A stretch of DNA of 10,440 nt from positions 1 to 10,440 of the forward strand of contig JAADDG010000184.1 of the NCBI GenBank assembly GCA_013154075.1, given 5' to 3'. A program made the translations under genes and the position numbers. How positions within the stretch are numbered: position 1 is the first letter of the stretch; each line of letters opens with the position of its first letter. The notes beneath the pieces were generated by a model, which saw only the letters and a program-made list of their open reading frames with translations, was not told the DNA's origin and made no database searches. This DNA is from Campylobacterota bacterium. GTDB taxonomy: Bacteria > Campylobacterota > Campylobacteria > Campylobacterales > JAADDG01. Positions 6,408-10,440 of this stretch are shown in pieces.

Positions 6408-7667
6408 ATGGAAAATATCAAATATAAAGATAAATTTGAAAAATTTATACAAAATAGCAGATTCAAAAAATTAACAAAAAAAGATAGAGAATTTCTTGAA
6501 AAGTTCGCCTACTCTTATAAACTCTCTTATCAAGAATTGAGAACTTTGATAGATATAGCCGTGGATTTCGGTATGTGGAGAGAAAAGGGACTTTGGGAGC
6601 TTGTCTCTTTGGAAGATAAGCCTAAAAATCCTAAAGTCGAGAAGAAAAAAATAATAGATAAGATAAAAAAGAGATGGGAAGAGCTCAAATACTCTCCTAT
6701 GAAATTTGATAATTTTAAATTTTACAAGCCTCGAAAAATATCTTTAAACAGTGTGGAGAAAAAGGAGCTTGGTTTCGGTAGCTGTCCCGTAGCTTCGATA
6801 AGAACAAGATGCTGCAATCTTTTGACGCTCGATGCGGTGGAAAGCTGCGGTTTTGATTGTAGTTATTGTTCCATTCAGTCTTTTTATAATGAAGATAAGA
6901 TAGTTTTCGATAAGAATTTCAAAGAAAATCTACAAAAGATTAAACTCGATCCCAATGAAATATATCATATAGGAACCGGTCAATCTTCCGATAGTTTGAT
7001 GTGGGGAAATAGAGAGGGTATTTTGGACGCGCTTTTTGAGTTTGCGAGAAAAAATGAGAATGTGATTTTGGAGCTAAAGAGCAAATCCGATAATATCTCA
7101 TATTTTTTAGAAAACGACGTACCGAGAAATATTATTTGCACATGGTCGCTAAATCCCCAAACGGTTATAGATCACGAAGAGCATTTGACGGCTTCTTTGG
7201 AAAATAGACTGAAAGCCGCCAAAAAGCTGCATGATAAGGGTGTACTTGTAGGGTTTCATTTTCATCCCATGATATATTATGAAGGATGGCAAGAAGGATA
7301 TAAAGATATTTGCGATAGATTGCTTAGAGATTTTGATCCCAAAAATGTAGTGATGGTCTCTATAGGTACGCTCACTTTCATAAAATCGGTAATAAAAAAG
7401 ATTAGAGATAGAGATTTTTACTCTAAAATTCTTCAAATTCCTATGGTTGATGCCGACGGCAAACTATCCTATCCTAAAGATATAAAAGTAGAAATGTTTA
7501 AGTATCTTTATGACTCTCTCTCTTTGTGGCACGGGAAGGTCTATTTTTATATGTGTATGGAGAATCACTCTCTTTGGAAGGAAGTTTTCGGATTTGAATA
7601 TCCCACTAACGAGAGTTTTGAGATGGATATGAAGCTGAATTATAGGAAAAAAATTATCGAAAGATAA
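6408..7667 (+). CDS. Radical SAM protein of the spore photoproduct lyase type
   Basis: This is a predicted [4Fe-4S] radical SAM enzyme of the SplB-like group (COG1533 type). The cluster motif CX3CX2C is Cys147, Cys151 and Cys154. Family blocks follow in the right order: a GTGQSSDS segment (189-196), ELKSKSDNI (222-230), SLNPQTVIDHEEHLTASL (247-264) with Arg267 after it, GFHFHPMIYYEGW (282-294), SIGTLTF (318-324) and YMCMENHSLWKEVFG (381-395). All of these have counterparts in spore photoproduct lyase, but that enzyme has about 340 residues and this one 419, with an extra helical N-terminal region (about 1-120). The H-donor Cys of the Bacillus/Geobacillus enzyme appears to be Gln192 here by my alignment. 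Cys126, Cys135 and Cys136 precede the cluster. The organism group does not sporulate, so the true substrate is unknown; thymine-dimer repair is possible but not shown. Confidence 0.85.
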   Translation: MENIKYKDKFEKFIQNSRFKKLTKKDREFLEKFAYSYKLSYQELRTLIDIAVDFGMWREKGLWELVSLEDKPKNPKVEKKKIIDKIKKRWEELKYSPMKFDNFKFYKPRKISLNSVEKKELGFGSCPVASIRTRCCNLLTLDAVESCGFDCSYCSIQSFYNEDKIVFDKNFKENLQKIKLDPNEIYHIGTGQSSDSLMWGNREGILDALFEFARKNENVILELKSKSDNISYFLENDVPRNIICTWSLNPQTVIDHEEHLTASLENRLKAAKKLHDKGVLVGFHFHPMIYYEGWQEGYKDICDRLLRDFDPKNVVMVSIGTLTFIKSVIKKIRDRDFYSKILQIPMVDADGKLSYPKDIKVEMFKYLYDSLSLWHGKVYFYMCMENHSLWKEVFGFEYPTNESFEMDMKLNYRKKIIER

Positions 7668-7692
7668 CCGTTTTATTATTAAATATTTTTGT

Positions 7693-7728
7693 TAAATGAC
7701 TCACATATTCTCCAAAATAACCGATATA
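7693..7728 (+). promoter_or_regulatory. Possible sigma28 (FliA) promoter of the chemoreceptor gene
   Basis: CCGATAT at 7721-7727 matches the core of the flagellar sigma28 -10 element (GCCGATAA in enterics, CGATAT-like in Campylobacterota). A TAAA word lies at 7693-7696, but too far upstream (23 instead of about 15 bases); at the expected distance only a poor TCAC match exists. The expected start near 7734 leaves about 26 bases to the GTG. An overlapping TATATA (7725-7730) could instead serve sigma70. The 93-base gap 7668-7760 holds no GC-rich terminator for the upstream gene. Confidence 0.4.
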
Positions 7729-7750
7729 TAAGATATGAAATTTTTTAAAA

Positions 7751-7754
7751 GGAG
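7751..7754 (+). promoter_or_regulatory. Ribosome binding site for the GTG-started chemoreceptor
   Basis: GGAG (within AAAAGGAGAGG) lies 6 bases before GTG 7761. No in-frame ATG occurs before the first membrane helix, so this strong site settles the GTG start. Confidence 0.75.
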
Positions 7755-7760
7755 AGGTGA

Positions 7761-9716
7761 GTGAGTATAAGACAGAAACTTATTTTGTTAGTGGCCGTTC
7801 CGCTTATAGGGCTTATCTATCTAACCGGTTTGAAAACTGTCGAGATGTTCGAGCTAAATAGCAAAATCGAGAAAACCGGAGATTTGGTAAAGATTTCTCA
7901 AATGATCAGTAAGGTTGTGCATGAGACGCAAAAAGAGAGGGGGGCTACCGCGGGGTATATAGGAAGCGGCGGAGACGAGTTTGGAGATACTTTGGCCTCT
8001 CAAAGATCCAAAACGAACAAACAGATAAACTCTTTTAAGAGATTTCTTTCTCAAAAGATATCCGACTATTCTCCTGAGATTCAAAAGAAATTGAAAGATA
8101 TTTTAAGGGATATGAACAAAATGAAGGATATCAGAAAGCAGACGGATAGTTTGAGCATCTCTTTGAAAGAGGCCATATCCTACTATACGAAACTTAACAA
8201 AGATCTTTTAAATATCGTGGCTCTTGCGGCGAGATACAGTCCCGAAAACGATATTTCAAAAAATCTTGCCGCTTACAACTCCTTTTTGAAAGCTAAAGAG
8301 AGGGCGGGAATAGAGAGAGCTGTTTTATCCGGAACTTTCGCAAGAGGAGAGTTCGCTCCCGGAATGTTTAAAAAGGCCGTTTCGTTGGTTGCCGAGCAAA
8401 ACGCCTATTTGGACGACTTTTTGCAAATAGCGAGTGACGATGTAAAAAAGCTCTATTTTACAAAGATAAAGGATCCCTCTTTCAAAGAGGTGGAGAGAAT
8501 GAGAGAGATCGCTTTTTCCAAAGATGGCGATTTTGGAGTGGATCCTAAGGTCTGGTTCGATACGATTACTAAGAAGATCAATGTTTTAAAAGAGATAGAC
8601 GATACGATAGCCAAAATCATAGAATCTGAGATTCACAAAAGCTCCTCCAACGCCGTTTTTGTGATAGGTGCTTCGGTATTTATCGTTCTTTTGGCTTTGA
8701 TTTTCTCTTTCGTTATCAGCAGCGATATTCAAAAAAGAATTCTAAATTTAAGAGATACCATTTTGCATGTGGCTAAAACGAAAAACTTCAATTTAAAACC
8801 CGACAAAATAGAAAAAGATGAACTCGGAGAGATGAAAAGATCCTTTTTCGAGCTTATAGAAGCCACCTCTAAGACTTTGGTGGAGGCCAAAGCCAATGCG
8901 GAGGAGACGAGAAAAGATAGTGTAGAGATTAAAAAGATTTTAACAAAAATTTATGAAAATATTCAAGAGGAGAGCAATTTTCTATTAAACGGTATGAAAG
9001 AGGCGGATGTCATTAAAGAGGAGTTAAAAGAGTCCGTAAACAGTTCTCTAAATTCTCAAGAGGATATGAAAAAAGCCTATAAGATACTAAAAGATATGCA
9101 AAATCAAATTTTGGTTATGATAGAAAAAATCAACAGTAACGCGGATCTTGAGATATCTTTGGCTCAAAAGTTAAAGCAGCTTAGTGATGATGCGGAGCAG
9201 ATTCAAGATGTTTTGAAAGTGATTAGCGAGATAGCCGAACAAACCAATCTTTTGGCTCTAAATGCCGCGATCGAGGCCGCAAGAGCGGGAGAGCACGGCA
9301 GAGGTTTTGCCGTAGTGGCGGATGAAGTTAGACAGCTTGCGGAAAAAACTCAAAAATCTTTAATAGAGATCAACTCCACCGTAAACGTTATCGTTCAGGC
9401 TATAAACGATACGAGTGAAAATATGAATGAGAACGTAAAAGATATCGAAGAGCTTTCCGAGTATTCCAACAGCGTTCAAAAGGAGATAGAGGATATTAAT
9501 AAAGCTACGAAAATAACGGCCGAGAGTCTCGATATGAGTGCCAAAGCCATTAATGAAGCCTCTAAGAAAGTGGAAAACTTCATAGCTCAAATAAATTCCG
9601 TCAAGCAGCTTTCCACTTTGAATGAAAAGTCGGTAAAGGTAGCCGATAAGGTAGCCGAGGATCTAAGCCACTCCGCAAACAGACTCGATGAGTCTTTGGA
9701 GCAGTTTAAACTCTGA
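7761..9716 (+). CDS. Methyl-accepting chemotaxis protein with NIT (nitrate/nitrite-sensing) domain
   Basis: This transmembrane chemoreceptor should signal through CheW/CheA to the flagellar motor. The 651 residues read: membrane helix 1 (7-24); a large, mostly helical periplasmic sensor (about 30-290); membrane helix 2 (297-320); a HAMP linker (about 320-372); and a cytoplasmic coiled-coil signalling domain (about 410-650) with the conserved hairpin tip at 488-524, including QTNLLALNAAIEAARAGE and GRGFAVVADEVRQLA. The sensor shows NIT-domain marks: HETQKERGATAGYIGS (54-69) and KERAGIERAVLSG (179-191), whose arginines (Arg60, Arg181, Arg186) are candidate anion-binding residues. NIT domains bind nitrate/nitrite in regulators such as NasR, so nitrate taxis is a reasonable inference but not certain. 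There is no C-terminal CheR/CheB-binding pentapeptide; the protein ends EQFKL. The gene is monocistronic. Confidence 0.93.
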   Translation: MSIRQKLILLVAVPLIGLIYLTGLKTVEMFELNSKIEKTGDLVKISQMISKVVHETQKERGATAGYIGSGGDEFGDTLASQRSKTNKQINSFKRFLSQKISDYSPEIQKKLKDILRDMNKMKDIRKQTDSLSISLKEAISYYTKLNKDLLNIVALAARYSPENDISKNLAAYNSFLKAKERAGIERAVLSGTFARGEFAPGMFKKAVSLVAEQNAYLDDFLQIASDDVKKLYFTKIKDPSFKEVERMREIAFSKDGDFGVDPKVWFDTITKKINVLKEIDDTIAKIIESEIHKSSSNAVFVIGASVFIVLLALIFSFVISSDIQKRILNLRDTILHVAKTKNFNLKPDKIEKDELGEMKRSFFELIEATSKTLVEAKANAEETRKDSVEIKKILTKIYENIQEESNFLLNGMKEADVIKEELKESVNSSLNSQEDMKKAYKILKDMQNQILVMIEKINSNADLEISLAQKLKQLSDDAEQIQDVLKVISEIAEQTNLLALNAAIEAARAGEHGRGFAVVADEVRQLAEKTQKSLIEINSTVNVIVQAINDTSENMNENVKDIEELSEYSNSVQKEIEDINKATKITAESLDMSAKAINEASKKVENFIAQINSVKQLSTLNEKSVKVADKVAEDLSHSANRLDESLEQFKL

Positions 9717-9717
9717 T

Positions 9718-9745
9718 CTTTTCGAGGGCTTCGGCCTTCGGAAAG
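9718..9745 (+). terminator. Long UUCG-loop hairpin after the chemoreceptor gene
   Basis: CTTTTCGAGGGC (9718-9729), a TTCG tetraloop and GCCTTCGGAAAG (9734-9745) form a 12-bp stem including two G-U wobbles, beginning one base after the stop codon's last base plus one. It is very stable, but TTAAATTT follows instead of a T-run. It probably ends or protects the transcript, perhaps as an imperfect terminator. Its left arm shares the 12-mer TTTCGAGGGCTT with the amt terminator. Confidence 0.6.
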
Positions 9746-9789
9746 TTAAATTTCGGCTCGGTTTTAGTTTTTTATCACAAGGAATTAGC

Positions 9790-9795
9790 TATACT
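9790..9795 (+). promoter_or_regulatory. Possible -10 box for cdsA
   Basis: TATACT lies 28 bases before the cdsA ATG, after a T-rich stretch (9761-9773). No clear -35 is seen. An AAGGGA ribosome binding site at 9813-9818 sits 5 bases before the ATG. Confidence 0.5.
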
Positions 9796-9823
9796 ATTTT
9801 CCCAAATGGTGCAAGGGAAAATA

Positions 9824-10440
9824 ATGAAAATATTAAATATATTCAAAGAAAATCCACAAAGGTTTATAACGGGCGCCGTTTTGATAGCGGTTGTCGCCAT
9901 AGTGGCTTTGATAGATAATTTTTTTCTTACATGGCTTTTTTTGGGTATCACTTTTATGTTCGCTTTTTATGAAGCCATGAAACTTTTTGCTATCGATAAA
10001 AACTCTCCTTTTTTTTACGCTTTTTTCATATGGATTGTCGCCTACTTTTATCCCAATCCCGATGATTTGATTTTTATCGTTTTGATTATTTTTGCGGGCT
10101 GGGAGGCTTATAAGCAGGCTAAGGATATAGAGACTATTTTCCCTTTTTTGTATGTGGGGGGTGCTTATCTTTTCGTTTTGGCGTTGTATAAAGATTTCGG
10201 GATGGAGGCTTTGATATGGCTTGTGTTGATAGTGGCCGGAGCCGATACCGGAGCTTATATCATAGGAAAGAGTTTCGGAAAAACGCCTTTTTCTCCGACC
10301 TCTCCGAATAAGACTCTTGAGGGAGTTTTGGGAGGAGTGAGCGTAGCTACGATTTTGGGAACTTTTTACGGGGTGGAATTCGTAAATCCTTTTTTATCTT
10401 TTTTTATCTCTTTGGTTTGTGCCGTGGGTGCGGTTTTTGG
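9824..10440 (+). CDS. cdsA: Phosphatidate cytidylyltransferase (CDP-diacylglycerol synthase), 3' end cut by window
   Basis: This inner-membrane enzyme converts phosphatidic acid and CTP to CDP-diacylglycerol, the branch point of phospholipid synthesis and the step after PlsC. The ATG at 9824 follows an AAGGGA site; 205 codons plus two bases are present and no stop is reached. The N-terminus KENPQRFITGAVLIA (8-22) is typical, and several membrane helices follow. The central family block begins at Asp141 (DTGAYIIGKSFGK, 141-153) and continues through SPTSPNKTLEG (157-167). The C-terminal signature with the KD...HGG...DR residues lies beyond the window, so perhaps 40-60 residues are missing. In other Campylobacterota cdsA is often followed by dxr; that is expectation, not seen here. 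Confidence 0.93.
   Translation, partial: MKILNIFKENPQRFITGAVLIAVVAIVALIDNFFLTWLFLGITFMFAFYEAMKLFAIDKNSPFFYAFFIWIVAYFYPNPDDLIFIVLIIFAGWEAYKQAKDIETIFPFLYVGGAYLFVLALYKDFGMEALIWLVLIVAGADTGAYIIGKSFGKTPFSPTSPNKTLEGVLGGVSVATILGTFYGVEFVNPFLSFFISLVCAVGAVF

Noticed and set aside
9688..9918. A 76-codon + strand open frame spanning the end of the chemoreceptor gene and the start of cdsA
   Set aside because: It overlaps two well-supported genes in another frame, contains the hairpin, and its translation resembles no protein I know.
1..10440. CRISPR array, tRNA/rRNA, insertion sequence, prophage or defence/toxin system
   Set aside because: No spaced direct repeats, cloverleaf-like sequence, transposase or integrase frame, or abrupt change in base composition was seen; all coding space is taken by recognisable genes on one strand.

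Overview
The window looks like chromosomal DNA of a Campylobacterota (Epsilonproteobacteria) bacterium. It is AT-rich, Arg codons are mostly AGA, promoters have a clear -10 box but no convincing -35, and genes are packed on one strand with stop/start overlaps. The first six genes (ctpA, purC, purS, purQ, a periplasmic SH3-domain protein, plsC) follow the same order as I recall for Campylobacter jejuni Cj0511-Cj0516. A nitrate/nitrite-sensing (NIT) domain on the chemoreceptor would suit a nitrate-respiring, possibly vent-type member. The genus cannot be fixed from this window.

Layout, all on the + strand. (1) 1-5030: an apparent operon headed by a -10 box at the very left edge, encoding a secreted S41 protease, three de novo purine enzymes/subunits, a membrane-anchored periplasmic protein and a 1-acyl-glycerol-3-phosphate acyltransferase; genes two to six overlap or nearly touch. 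(2) 5031-6356: a monocistronic ammonium transporter gene with its own promoter and a textbook intrinsic terminator; no glnK/PII gene sits next to it here. (3) 6365-7667: a stand-alone radical SAM protein of the spore photoproduct lyase type, with an extended -10 promoter. (4) 7668-9745: a NIT-HAMP-MCP chemoreceptor, possibly driven by the flagellar sigma factor (sigma28), ending in a strong UUCG hairpin. (5) 9746-10440: promoter and first 205 codons of cdsA, cut by the right edge.

How the genes relate. plsC makes phosphatidic acid and cdsA converts it to CDP-diacylglycerol, so the window holds two consecutive steps of phospholipid synthesis in different transcription units. PurC, PurS and PurQ are parts of the IMP pathway. 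PurL, the synthetase subunit that works with PurS and PurQ, is not in the window. The ammonium transporter and the nitrate-type chemoreceptor both concern nitrogen compounds, but each has its own promoter and I see no shared regulator site.

Most of the window is ordinary core genome. The items most worth a second look are the photoproduct-lyase-like radical SAM protein, which lacks a cysteine at what I align to the catalytic H-donor position; the periplasmic protein whose build resembles BatD plus the tail of BatE; and the NIT-domain chemoreceptor with its sigma28-like promoter. I see no mobile element, CRISPR array, tRNA, rRNA or toxin/defence locus.
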